From assembly GCA_039187315.1 (NCBI GenBank), contig JBCCZQ010000005.1, forward strand, positions 1 to 64,000: a stretch of 64,000 nucleotides of DNA. Direction: 5' to 3'. Each line of letters starts with the position of its first letter. The first letter of the stretch is position 1. Under the pieces are notes generated by a model. The model was not told the origin of the DNA. It did no database searches and saw only the letters and a program-made list of their open reading frames with translations. Shown here piece after piece: positions 45,401 through 53,883 of the stretch. The DNA is from JANQQZ01 sp039187315 (lineage in GTDB: Bacteria > Planctomycetota > Phycisphaerae > Phycisphaerales > UBA1924). A program made the translations under genes and the position numbers.

Positions 45401-47031
45401 TCATTGGGGAACGCTTCCGCCGCACGCTGGTAGAGCCGTTCGGCCTCCTCGTAGTCCCGCAGCCGCGCGCTGATGTCGGCCAGACCCAGCACGGCTTCGA
45501 AGTCGCCGCTGTTGAGATTGGTCGCGATCGTCAGCAGGCGGCGCTGCTCGCCCGTGTTGCCGAGCTGGGATGCGATGTCTGCCGCGAGCTTGATCGCGTT
45601 GGTGTCCGATTCGTTGGTCTGGGTGTTGTACCGGCGGATAAGCCTTTCAGCGGCGTTGAAGTCGCCGTCGGCGTAGGCCAGCTTCGCATCGATGAGAGTC
45701 AGCTCCGGCGCATCGGCCTGGGTGTTCTCGGCCGCGGTAATCCGGTAGCCCCGTGCGTCCTCGAGCCACCGGTCACGGGACGGTGCCTGCGCCGGGAGCA
45801 GGCGCCACTGGTCGAGGGCCGCGTTGGCCATCCTGCCGCCGATCTGGCTCTGGATAGCCGCGACGAGCATCCCATCCGCCGAGAGCGGGGGGCGTTCGAT
45901 GGCCGCCATATCTTGCAGCGCGTCGATCGCTTCGGCGTAGCGCCGGACGAACTGGAGTTCCGCCGCTCGTGTCTGCAACACCTGGATGTCCAACGGGCGG
46001 TTGCTCGCGGCCCGGTTCCACACGTCGATGGTCGCGTCGATGCGGTCTGCTGGCGGGATCGCCTGCCTGATGAGCTGCGTGAGGACTTGTCCGGTACGCG
46101 TGTCGGTCTGGTCCGCGGGCGCCTCGAGGAACTCATCGAGCAGCGACCGGACCTCGGACGCGTACTGCTGCACCACACGCTCCTGAGCCTCGGACAGATC
46201 ACGCCCGAACAGGTCAAGCCGTTGCAGCTGGTCCGCCTCACGCAGCAGCCGCAACTGGGTGAACATGGCGCGGGCCCGGATCGAACCCGGGTTGCGCGAG
46301 ATGAACGCCGACAGCTCGTCGAGCATGTCATCGATGACCGCTTCGGCTTCCGTGAGCCGCCGTTCGTTCAGGGCGGTGTTGCGTTCGGTGAATCGGATGA
46401 GGTTCAGGCGCTCGACCGAATCGATATCGGTCGGATCCGCGGCGATGGCGGCGATCAGGTCCTCGCGGACCCGCTGGATCTGGTCTTGATCGAGATCGAT
46501 GCCGCCGAGGATGAGCTGCGCACCATACTGGCCTCGGTGACGCCGCAGCCGGTCGACATCGTTGCTATCCGCCCAGTCGTAGTTGTTCTGGATCTTGTTC
46601 GTCTCGGAGTCGAGCATCTCGAAGAAGCCGATGTCACTCGGACGCATCAGCGACCAGGTCATCAGCCCCGAAAGGTGCTCCTCCTGTGCATCGAAATCTG
46701 CGCCCTTGGCCTCGGCGGTCACGCGCAGGATGTTCCTGAGGTTCGCGTAGTCCTGCTGGTATGCCGAATACGTCGGATGCTCGATCGATTCGAGAGATGA
46801 ACGCCACCCGGCGAGCCAATCCAGGTTCGATGGATCGTGGTTGACCGCCTTCGACCAGCTCGATTCCGCCGCGGTGAAATCGCCCTCGGCCTGGAGCTGC
46901 CGAGCCCGGTTCGCGTGATCGTCGCCGGAGCGCATCAGGACCATCATGGCCATCCAGACCACCCCGCCCATCGCACCCACGAGCACGATCGAGAGCAGGG
47001 CGACGAACTTCACGTTCACGCGTGCGGCCAT
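42466..47031 (-). CDS. giant TPR-repeat protein of block B (PrsT-like)
   Basis: A 1521-residue protein: one N-terminal membrane helix (about residues 8-33), then helical TPR-like repeats throughout (for example DFTAAESSWSKAVNHDPSN and MDDAAQDVITAIAAYPENLE), ending in a Gln/Asp/Glu-rich helix. AAAGGA lies ten bases before the ATG. It sits between the exosortase-EpsI fusion and the Wzz-like gene, mirroring the TPR protein of block A. Such proteins are thought to organise polysaccharide export and protein sorting complexes on the periplasmic side; no catalytic motif is visible. Confidence 0.86.
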   Translation of the reverse strand: MAARVNVKFVALLSIVLVGAMGGVVWMAMMVLMRSGDDHANRARQLQAEGDFTAAESSWSKAVNHDPSNLDWLAGWRSSLESIEHPTYSAYQQDYANLRNILRVTAEAKGADFDAQEEHLSGLMTWSLMRPSDIGFFEMLDSETNKIQNNYDWADSNDVDRLRRHRGQYGAQLILGGIDLDQDQIQRVREDLIAAIAADPTDIDSVERLNLIRFTERNTALNERRLTEAEAVIDDMLDELSAFISRNPGSIRARAMFTQLRLLREADQLQRLDLFGRDLSEAQERVVQQYASEVRSLLDEFLEAPADQTDTRTGQVLTQLIRQAIPPADRIDATIDVWNRAASNRPLDIQVLQTRAAELQFVRRYAEAIDALQDMAAIERPPLSADGMLVAAIQSQIGGRMANAALDQWRLLPAQAPSRDRWLEDARGYRITAAENTQADAPELTLIDAKLAYADGDFNAAERLIRRYNTQTNESDTNAIKLAADIASQLGNTGEQRRLLTIATNLNSGDFEAVLGLADISARLRDYEEAERLYQRAAEAFPNEERILDRLRTIQALTGTNSSEDPVQQALVEAQQAIERGARLEAAAILERAIEANAPVSDGRLHISLASMLLRLGEFDRATAVADAGLAIEPESASLAQIRRQASIGGDADLAITAIDGLNISESQKAYRTHLVHLSTGDIEAATTTIDRALELAPDDTQILLAAFDHAIRVDDLDSARAIIAEHGERDIDGAGGLALQARLLLAEDRLEDAERTLIAATERGSQNPRTLRLLAQIQLRLGKNTSAIDTFSQALAIRPDDVELITDYLRALFSLGRTTDALRVARDSLELGRSDEQFTQMWLALEGAAGNKRLAYEERQRIAEARPEFRENVAAMIDLAIDLSEFDAARAAIDTARAEDDSLELVALDAKWYANRNQLARGVEQFTGYLVSDEPDAISVRSYLTFGSFLIERGMPDRALTTLRQGRTLQDPSNPVIDTVLGREFLRLGRYDEAIELYEALLRGPAADGPAGREALPRLIEAYTRIGTYDKADERITQLDAETRDQLVIRLLRSEVAQGLGNTAEARRIIDEAIAAFPDAPMPYVQRATMLARDRTFLEDALEDLGRAIELDPTNLTAYRLRSSMLADMGRMDDAAQDVITAIAAYPENLEVRIGGARRLIEFGRDDAAADVIDAALEREAGNLQLLVSAGDLFAEIDRARRASGYYERAWEQTKDLSIGIKYVQSLMAQPRPDVRRARQVTSDPALPSDDARVLLVRASVESEAENRPEVERLLMQAYELAKTDPTMINMWANRLIPLLEDREQALSFMNRIDRSSGLTPWAQYARARLLAIEADGIDDAYAALEPLIAGSPNPNLRLRSLKFRSVALYRDGDYVRAAEDMRRGLELVPDDADLLNNLAYTMAVHLGEASAALPFARRAAELYPNNRGYLDTLGLTLLRNGQHEEGLSTLERALPLATTDAERAPVLIHLAEARLETGNATGADNAAQEARAILSAQESPDEEQQDQLDRVLEMIRQRT

Positions 47032-47078
47032 GATCGATCGATCCTTTCTGCGGTCCAGGCCGTCAAGGGCCTTCGATG

Positions 47079-48935
47079 TCAGCCGGCGCGATCGACGCCG
47101 CCTGCGATTCGTGGTTCTTCGTTCTCACTCGGCAGCGGGTACCGCCCCTGCTCGACCTCAACCCAATCGGGTACGCACAGCATCAGATCCGGAAGCAGCT
47201 CGCCGAGAAGGCCAGACGCCGCGTCGACCAGGTCTTGGCTTGTCTGGAACGACTCATCGCCGACCGCGTTGAACTGCACCTTGAGATAGAACGCGTAGTC
47301 GTCCTCAAGCTCATACGCCAGCAGCCGCACGCCCTCGGCACTCGAGGTCACACCGCCGTTGGCGATGAAGAAGTACCCGGCGAACAGCTTGCCCTGCCGC
47401 GGGATGCTGTACCCGGATGTGCGCAGCCGAACCTTCTCGATGCCCTCGGGCAGGCGCACACGCTGGCCGCGAGAGTCCGACCATTTCGTGCTCGTGCGGG
47501 CCGTGTAGACCGGTTCGGTCCCGTCCGGCACGTTCGGGTCCAGGACCCATCGGCTGCTATCGAGGTTCATCGGGATCTCGATCGATTCTTCGGCGCGCTG
47601 CATGCCGCCGCCGATGAAGCAGCGTTCCGGAACGTGCGGCACCGTATCGATCTGGTTCGTGTAGTACGCGGCGTGGAGCTCGATCACACGCGGCTCACGC
47701 CCGGCCGGCGGTTCTTTCTCAATGAAAAGCCTGTTGAGATAGTTGGTCGTCCCGAGTTCCTCGAGCACCTCTGCGGACTCGATCCGATCCTGTCCCAACT
47801 GCACCCAGCTATCCGTCTCGCGCGGCAACGAAGCCACCGGGCGGTTCCCCGGCGCGTAAATGGCCTTCTTGGTCAGATGGAACTCGTAGGTATCGATCGC
47901 CCAGCCGATCCCCAACGCCGACACCGACATGACACCGAGCAGGACGAACGCAGCCGGCCGCGCCAGCCTCGGTGCGAATGCGCAAGGCTCTGGCTTCTGC
48001 TCGGGCGGAAGCTCGATGAGCTTCTGCAGCGCCCAGACAAGCACCAGGAAGAGCCCAAGACCCGGGAAGAGAAGCAGCGTGCCGATGAAGGTGTGCGCTT
48101 CGCCCTGCGCCAGGTCGGGATCCTGGAGCGTCAGCAACCCGAGCACAGCAACGCGGATGATGTTCATGAACAGTGCCACCGGCACCGACATGAGCACCAC
48201 GGCGATCCGCTGCCACCAAAGCCGGCAGGTCAGCACCGCGACCGTCGCGCCCAAGGCGATGAAAGCTACCACCATCCGCATACCGCTGCACGCCTGCGCA
48301 ACGTTCAACGGGTACTCCACGCCAGCCGTATCGATGATCGTCAGCACATTGCCCTCGACCTCGGTCTGGAAGCCGAAGACCAGCCCGATCACACCCAGCA
48401 TCACGAACGCGCCCTGGCTGGCGATCTGTTGAAGCGGCCAAGTGATCTCGAGCATCACCCGTTCGGCCACCGTGACGCCCAGCAGCAGCAGCAGCAGCGG
48501 CATCGCGAGATGCCTCGTCGTCGAGGGTCCGAAGAGCGTCAGCACGATCCCGAACGCAGACAGCACCACCGCGAAGCCCTGGAACATGTGCTGACCGGGG
48601 AACGGACCGATCGAGAACGTCAGGTAGCCGATGATGCCGAGCACCACCGGCACCAAGCCCGGCCAGAACGTGGTCGGACTTGTCGACGCGATGATCCGGC
48701 GACGCTGCCAGATCAGATACCCCGCGATGACAGGCATGAAGAACGCGTGGCCCCAGTCCTCTACCCGGACCGAACTGAAGTGTGCCTGCTTGGCGAACCA
48801 GCGGAAAAAGACAGCCACGAACGCGACAGAGAGCAGCACCGCTACGCACACCGACACCACATCCAGGCCGGTCTGCCCACGAGCGGCCTGCCGGGCCGAA
48901 CCGCCTGCCGCCGAACTTGTCGGCACCGTAGTCAT
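47079..48935 (-). CDS. exosortase fused to EpsI-like domain (XrtU-type)
   Basis: A 618-residue protein. Residues 1 to about 310 are an eight-helix exosortase with Cys216 (VAQACSGMRMV), Arg261 (FMNIIRVAVLG) and His281 (QGEAHTFIGT); the spacings 45 and 20 match the other exosortase exactly. After a further helix (about 332-350) comes an extracytoplasmic EpsI-like domain containing HVPERCFIGGGM, the counterpart of NCYPATGW in the separate EpsI. This single-chain form resembles planctomycete exosortase U. No strong Shine-Dalgarno site. It precedes the TPR gene by 47 bases. Confidence 0.92.
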   Translation of the reverse strand: MTTVPTSSAAGGSARQAARGQTGLDVVSVCVAVLLSVAFVAVFFRWFAKQAHFSSVRVEDWGHAFFMPVIAGYLIWQRRRIIASTSPTTFWPGLVPVVLGIIGYLTFSIGPFPGQHMFQGFAVVLSAFGIVLTLFGPSTTRHLAMPLLLLLLGVTVAERVMLEITWPLQQIASQGAFVMLGVIGLVFGFQTEVEGNVLTIIDTAGVEYPLNVAQACSGMRMVVAFIALGATVAVLTCRLWWQRIAVVLMSVPVALFMNIIRVAVLGLLTLQDPDLAQGEAHTFIGTLLLFPGLGLFLVLVWALQKLIELPPEQKPEPCAFAPRLARPAAFVLLGVMSVSALGIGWAIDTYEFHLTKKAIYAPGNRPVASLPRETDSWVQLGQDRIESAEVLEELGTTNYLNRLFIEKEPPAGREPRVIELHAAYYTNQIDTVPHVPERCFIGGGMQRAEESIEIPMNLDSSRWVLDPNVPDGTEPVYTARTSTKWSDSRGQRVRLPEGIEKVRLRTSGYSIPRQGKLFAGYFFIANGGVTSSAEGVRLLAYELEDDYAFYLKVQFNAVGDESFQTSQDLVDAASGLLGELLPDLMLCVPDWVEVEQGRYPLPSENEEPRIAGGVDRAG

Positions 48936-49241
48936 CGGGATATGTCCCGTGCTGCGTTGGTCATCCCGCTATCCCATCGCTCGACTGCGCACCACACCGA
49001 TCGCGCTGAAAGGCTCACCGCACACCGTCTACGTCGAGACGTGCTTGCGGGTTCGTAACGATCCCGTGCCCCGAGCGACAGTGAGATCACCACCTGCGTC
49101 CCATAGAGAACCATCCGGAAGCTCATTCTTGCCCGGAAACAGGCACGAATCATCCATCCCGAGAACGCAGATGCTCCCCCGGCCCCGAAACCCGGACCAA
49201 AACCGGTATCCCACCCAGATCAGAGCCGCCCTACAACTGGA
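48936..49241. other. 306-base intergenic region, no gene seen
   Basis: Lies between the Wza-type gene and the exosortase fusion, both on the minus strand. Open frames here have no ribosome site and Arg/Ser-rich shadow composition. I see no terminator with a T run and no convincing promoter, although one is expected for the exosortase. Confidence 0.5.
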
Positions 49242-50747
49242 TCAGAAGTCACGGTTTGTGGGTGGTGCACCGAAGACATCGTTCCCGAAGTTGCGATCGA
49301 GCAGGAACCCGAACCCGTACGACGCGCGGAACCCGCCGCGGACCACCGCCAGCGGGAACGCCCAGAAGTTCGTGCCGATGACGATATGGTCGTTTGGTTT
49401 TAGGAAAATATCAGGGTGTGTGCCCTCCGCGATCTCCCGCAGATTCAGCCTCACCGTTGCCTGGCGATCCGTACCGACCATGCGTGTCAGGTCGACGCGT
49501 TCGGGAATCGCCAAGCCGCCGAGGCCACCCGCTGACGTGATCAGCCGGTAGAGCGTCAGCTGCGGGCTGAAGTTGTACGCACCGGCCCGTGCGATCTGCC
49601 CACCGATGTAGATTGTCCCAGAGCCTGCGGCCGGCACGCGGATCAGATCACCGGGCCGCACAATCAGGTTCTGACGCGCATCGCCGCGAAGCAGGGGCTC
49701 CACAGGCACCGAGATCACGCGTTGGGTCACCAGCGCCTCGGCCTCGGCCGTGGCCTCGGCCAGCTCAGGAAGCCCCAGGTCAGGCACCCCGACGCCGCTC
49801 TCTTCAATCTGGACCCAGCGGCCGTCAAGAAAGATCCACTGGCTGGGCGACGTGTCGAACCGGTTCCCGCCCGGCTGCACGAGGTCGATCACCGGCTCAC
49901 GCGTGTCTTCTGGCTGGTCGTCCGCTTCCGGCTGCGAGAGCGAACCGACCGCACCAAACACGCCAGGCGAGCCGTCCTCGCCGTCTTCACCCTCGCGCGA
50001 CATCTGATCGATCAGATCGATCAGCCGGCCGGCCCGGTCCTCGATGTCCTCGGGCAGGCCCGCGGAATTCTCCCGTCCGGACGAGCCGACACGGCCCGGA
50101 TCGCCGAACTCCTCGCTCAGCGCCGTCTGGCGGATCACGAAGACCTCGGCGGTCGATTCATCGAGCAGCCCGCCGGCCGCGGCAAGCGCGTCGAGCAGGC
50201 GGTAGCTCGGCTCCGGGATGAAGTACGGACCGGGCTGGCGAACCGACCCGATGATGTTGAACAGGTTCGAGCGCCGGCCGTCGATGGTCACCGCCACCGT
50301 TGCGTTCCGGATCAGGTCCTGGGCCGCCAGACCTTCGACGATGGTCCGCTGCACCTGATCGCCCGTCAGACCCAGAATGAAGAACTTGCCGATGCCAGCC
50401 AGGTCGATCGTGCCGTTGTCCTCAACACGCACGGGGAAGGGCGTCTGCGAGCCGGTCGACGGGTAGTCGAAGATAATGACCGTGATCGTGTCGCCCGGCG
50501 AGAGGCGGTACTCGCTGACCTCGGGCCGCAGGTCGGCCGGTGTGACCTCGCTGGTCTCGACGAACTGGTCGGTGTCCGGCTCGATCGCCGAAAGCCGGCG
50601 GAGGATGGGCACCTCGATCGGGGTTTCCTCCCAGCGGCCCGTCACGCTCGGATCGAGGTACGAGTCGACGCTGCAGCCAGTCGAGCCGAGCAGCACGCCG
50701 GCGAGCAGGATCGGGGGAGCGAGTCGGAGCGTGGTGCGTGTCTTCAC
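49242..50747 (-). CDS. Wza-type polysaccharide export outer-membrane lipoprotein
   Basis: About 501 residues. The lipoprotein signal ends in GVLLGSTGC. SPGDTITVIIFDYP starts the first poly-export domain (DNGTIDLAGIGKFFILGLTG), followed by two SLBB-like units (GSVRQPGPYFIPEPSYRLLD and GGQIARAGAYNFSPQLTLYR). Between them is a long acidic insertion (about residues 215-310) not present in typical Wza. I choose the GTG at 50747, which gives a normal 25-residue signal; ATGs at 50786 and 50843 are alternatives. It forms the outer-membrane channel of block B. Confidence 0.88.
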   Translation of the reverse strand: MKTRTTLRLAPPILLAGVLLGSTGCSVDSYLDPSVTGRWEETPIEVPILRRLSAIEPDTDQFVETSEVTPADLRPEVSEYRLSPGDTITVIIFDYPSTGSQTPFPVRVEDNGTIDLAGIGKFFILGLTGDQVQRTIVEGLAAQDLIRNATVAVTIDGRRSNLFNIIGSVRQPGPYFIPEPSYRLLDALAAAGGLLDESTAEVFVIRQTALSEEFGDPGRVGSSGRENSAGLPEDIEDRAGRLIDLIDQMSREGEDGEDGSPGVFGAVGSLSQPEADDQPEDTREPVIDLVQPGGNRFDTSPSQWIFLDGRWVQIEESGVGVPDLGLPELAEATAEAEALVTQRVISVPVEPLLRGDARQNLIVRPGDLIRVPAAGSGTIYIGGQIARAGAYNFSPQLTLYRLITSAGGLGGLAIPERVDLTRMVGTDRQATVRLNLREIAEGTHPDIFLKPNDHIVIGTNFWAFPLAVVRGGFRASYGFGFLLDRNFGNDVFGAPPTNRDF

Positions 50748-51042
50748 GGTCGTGGTTCCCGGGGTCTGGTACCCGTGGCCGATCATCGTTTTGCTGCCGG
50801 CCGGTCGTGCCCTTGCCGCGTTCTCGGACGTGGGCGTCCGCATGGTGGCGAGTCTAGCGGGCTGGCGGATCGCCGGCCCACCTGCGTACGGCGTCTAGAT
50901 CGGCCGGGCTCGCGCTCGGCGTGAACGAAACCCGGGATGTTCTCGGGCCTCGCGCACAACGAGCGACCTCGCATGCCCTTCCGTGCCGCCTGACAGACCG
51001 GGCTCGATCGCGGCCGAACGCCGTCCGATCCTAAACTCCATC

Positions 51043-52158
51043 ATGACCCCTCCGTCGCGCCTCGCGCCGCCCTCGCCCGACACCGTCGCCCGCACAGTCG
51101 CTCGCCATCCACGACCGGCCGGCGGCGATCCGATGCGACGCGTCGACAAGCCCGTCATCAGCCTCTCCGGCATGGTCATCAACAATACCGAGAAGGACCA
51201 CCTCGCCCAGAAACGCAAGCCCAAGTGGCTCAAGGCAAAGGTCCCCGGCGGCCCCGGCTACGAGAAGCTCCGGGCCATCATGGACGAGCACAAGCTCCAC
51301 ACCGTCTGCGAAGAGGCAGGCTGCCCCAACATGGGCGAGTGCTGGGCCCGCGGCGTGGCCACCATCATGATCCTCGGCGACACCTGCACCCGGGCCTGCG
51401 GGTTCTGCAACGTCAAGACCGGCAGGCCAGCGGAGCTCGACAAAGACGAGCCCCGCCGCGTCGCCGAGTCCCTCGCCCTGATGAATCTCAAGCACGTGGT
51501 CATCACCAGCGTCAACCGCGACGAGCTCAAGGACGGCGGCGCCGGCATCTGGGCCGAGACCATCATCCGGAGCCGCGAGTCCTGCCCCGGCATGTCGATC
51601 GAGGTACTCATCCCCGATTTCGAGGGCGACGCCGCCGCGCTCCAGATGGTCATCGACGCCAAGCCGCACATCATCAACCACAACATCGAGTGCGTCCGTC
51701 GGATGTACCCGGCCGTCCGCCCAAGCGCCAAGTTCGACCGCTCGCTCGAACTGCTCCGCCGCGTCAAGGAGCAGGGGGGCGTAGCCAAGACCGGCATCAT
51801 GGTCGGCATCGGCGAAAAGGACGACGAGATCCTCGCGCTCATGGATGACCTCGTCGAGGCGACCAGCAAGCACACCGGACCCAAGCCCGGCGACCCGTGC
51901 GACATCCTGACCATCGGCCAGTACTTGCAGCCGACACGCAACCACCTGCCCATCGACCGCTGGGTGCACCCCGACACCTTCGAGATGTTCCGCGAAGAGG
52001 GCCTGAGGCGTGGTCTCAAGGTCGTCGAATCGGGGCCCATGGTCCGCTCGAGCTATCACGCCGATATGCAGGCCGACGCGCTCAGCGGCATCGAGGGCGA
52101 GCGCGCCGCGCAGTCGACCGCCGCGGTGCAGGGCCTGATCGATGACGCGTCGCCGTAA
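51043..52158 (+). CDS. lipA: lipoyl synthase
   Basis: A radical-SAM enzyme inserting two sulfurs into protein-bound octanoate. Both iron-sulfur sites are complete: CEEAGCPNMGEC (auxiliary cluster, Cys-x4-Cys-x5-Cys) and CTRACGFC (SAM cluster, Cys-x3-Cys-x2-Cys). The C-terminal VRSSYHAD serine motif is present. Candidate starts are ATG at 51043 and ATG at 51133 (341 residues, nearer the family length); neither has a strong ribosome site. The 3' end overlaps the next gene by 17 bases. No lipB in the window. Confidence 0.95.
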   Translation: MTPPSRLAPPSPDTVARTVARHPRPAGGDPMRRVDKPVISLSGMVINNTEKDHLAQKRKPKWLKAKVPGGPGYEKLRAIMDEHKLHTVCEEAGCPNMGECWARGVATIMILGDTCTRACGFCNVKTGRPAELDKDEPRRVAESLALMNLKHVVITSVNRDELKDGGAGIWAETIIRSRESCPGMSIEVLIPDFEGDAAALQMVIDAKPHIINHNIECVRRMYPAVRPSAKFDRSLELLRRVKEQGGVAKTGIMVGIGEKDDEILALMDDLVEATSKHTGPKPGDPCDILTIGQYLQPTRNHLPIDRWVHPDTFEMFREEGLRRGLKVVESGPMVRSSYHADMQADALSGIEGERAAQSTAAVQGLIDDASP

Positions 52159-53257
52159 ACCACACGGCGTCCGCCGGTTCATCGATGTCCTCTCACCCAA
52201 GGCGCAGCGCCTGCTCGCGGCCGCCCTCTTCCTGACCTTCGCGCCCCTGATGGTCGTGCCGATCGAGTCCCAGGGCTACCGGCTCAGCTCCGTCGTCTTT
52301 ATCTGTTGCGTCTCGGGGCTGATAGGTATGTCGTACGGCCTCACGTTCATGTGGACAAAAAAGCTCCTGCCCGTAGCGATCGCGCTCCACGCGATGACGT
52401 TTCTCGGCTACGGCGGCGTCTTCCCGGAATGGCTCTGGCCCCGCGCCAGCGGGTTCAGCCTGACCGGGCTCGCGGCCGTCATCCTGGTCGGATCCGCATA
52501 TGTCGTATTTGTGGTCATCATCGCAGGCGAGGGCCAGCGGTCCGTCCGTCAGCAGGCTGAACTCGATCTTGCGACCAAAATCCACAGCGAGCTCACGCCG
52601 CCGATCGAGACCGCTGGGCAATGGGGACTGGCTGTCGGCCGGAGCGACGCGTCGAACTCGATGGGCGGCGACCTGATCGATGTAGTTGACCATGGCCCGT
52701 CCATGACCGCCGTGCTAGCCGATGTCTCGGGTCACGGCGTGCGTGCCGGCGTCGTCATGGCGATGGTCAAGACCGCGTTCCGCGAGGCGGTCGCGTCATC
52801 AGCGGACCTGCCCCGGATCGCCCAAGCCGTCAACCGAGCCCTGGCGGGACTGACCGCGGACGATGTGTTCGCTACAGCATGGTTCGTCCGGATCGAGCGG
52901 GGCGGCACACTCACGGCCGTCGGCTGCGGCCACCCGCCGATCTACACGTCCAATGCGAAAGGTGCGATCGAGTGTCTCCGGGCGGAAGGCATGCCCCTGG
53001 GTATCGCCGCGGATGCGTCGTTCCCCCAAACGATGTCGGCCGACACGCCCGCCGCCCGGCTCGTCCTCTACTCCGATGGCCTCACCGAGGCTGGCGCGGA
53101 ACGGGGCGCCATGCTCGGCGACGAGGGGCTACGCGGCATCATCGAATCAACGCTGCATCTCCCAGCCGCCGAAGCGATCGAAGCCATGCTCAACGCTGTG
53201 CTCCGGCACGCGCCCGCCGATGACGACAGGTCCCTCATGCTCATCGAGCCCGCCTGA
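52142..53257 (+). CDS. membrane PP2C-type (SpoIIE/RsbU family) serine phosphatase
   Basis: A 371-residue protein with about four N-terminal membrane helices (residues 22-130), a short linker and a SpoIIE-type phosphatase domain: SMGGDLIDVV, VLADVSGHGVRAGVVMAMVK (metal-binding Asp-x-x-Gly-His-Gly), CGHPPIYT, LVLYSDGLTEA and the final DDDRSLMLIEPA. Relatives dephosphorylate anti-anti-sigma factors in partner-switching stress control; no RsbV/W partner is nearby. Translation probably couples to lipA through the 17-base overlap. Confidence 0.9.
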   Translation: MTRRRKPHGVRRFIDVLSPKAQRLLAAALFLTFAPLMVVPIESQGYRLSSVVFICCVSGLIGMSYGLTFMWTKKLLPVAIALHAMTFLGYGGVFPEWLWPRASGFSLTGLAAVILVGSAYVVFVVIIAGEGQRSVRQQAELDLATKIHSELTPPIETAGQWGLAVGRSDASNSMGGDLIDVVDHGPSMTAVLADVSGHGVRAGVVMAMVKTAFREAVASSADLPRIAQAVNRALAGLTADDVFATAWFVRIERGGTLTAVGCGHPPIYTSNAKGAIECLRAEGMPLGIAADASFPQTMSADTPAARLVLYSDGLTEAGAERGAMLGDEGLRGIIESTLHLPAAEAIEAMLNAVLRHAPADDDRSLMLIEPA

Positions 53258-53283
53258 TCCTGAACAGCCTCGCTTGTCAAGCC

Positions 53284-53751
53284 TTACTCGGCGGGTGGCC
53301 TTGTGCCCGGCAACCGGTGCGGCTTCTCGCGGACGTACCCGCCCATCACTGCGGCCGCGCTGAGCAGCATCAGGTCTTTGATGATGTACTGCCCTGCGAT
53401 CGTTGGCACGAGCGGCACCTCGACGAAGCATGCTTCCGGCTTGAGGATCAGCGCGAGCACCGTCCCGGGCATACGAACCACCAGCAGGATCAGTGCCACG
53501 CGGTGCAGCTTGTGGATGATCAGCGTGATGCCGATCAGGATCTCCCACGCACCGAGCACGGGCACCATGACCTCGGGGCTGCCGAAGTAAATCGTCTCGG
53601 CGATGATGCTCGTCGCGGTCTTCTGCCCCGCGACCTTGAGCGTGCCGAACCAGATGAAGACCATCCCAAGCGTGAAGCCGTGCGTCGAGTGTCCGAAGAC
53701 GTACAGCGCCTGCTCGATGCGGCGGTCGATGCCAAGGATCCGGTGCTTCAT
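53284..53751 (-). CDS. DoxX-like membrane protein
   Basis: A 155-residue protein with about four membrane helices: THGFTLGMVFIWFGTLKVAG, EVMVPVLGAWEILIGITLII, HRVALILLVVRMPGTVLALI and IIKDLMLLSAAAVMGGYV. The FGTLKVAG and GQYIIKDL segments fit DoxX/DUF417-like proteins. The ATG at 53751 has GGAGGG seven bases upstream and is preferred to a TTG two codons earlier. Function in this organism unknown; relatives are often linked to redox stress. Confidence 0.8.
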   Translation of the reverse strand: MKHRILGIDRRIEQALYVFGHSTHGFTLGMVFIWFGTLKVAGQKTATSIIAETIYFGSPEVMVPVLGAWEILIGITLIIHKLHRVALILLVVRMPGTVLALILKPEACFVEVPLVPTIAGQYIIKDLMLLSAAAVMGGYVREKPHRLPGTRPPAE

Positions 53752-53883
53752 CGCCAAGCCCTCCTACGTCCGAGCCCGAAGGGAGTACCCGCTCGAAGCC
53801 GGCACGACGCGGCCGCTCATACTCCATAGGATTCATCGGCTCGGCATGGGTGCTCTGCTCCTGCCGAACGGACGAGGGCCGCC

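Noticed and set aside
48932..49153. 73-codon minus-strand frame upstream of the exosortase fusion
   Set aside because: Arg/Ser-rich, no ribosome site, no recognisable domain or conserved feature; treated as non-coding.
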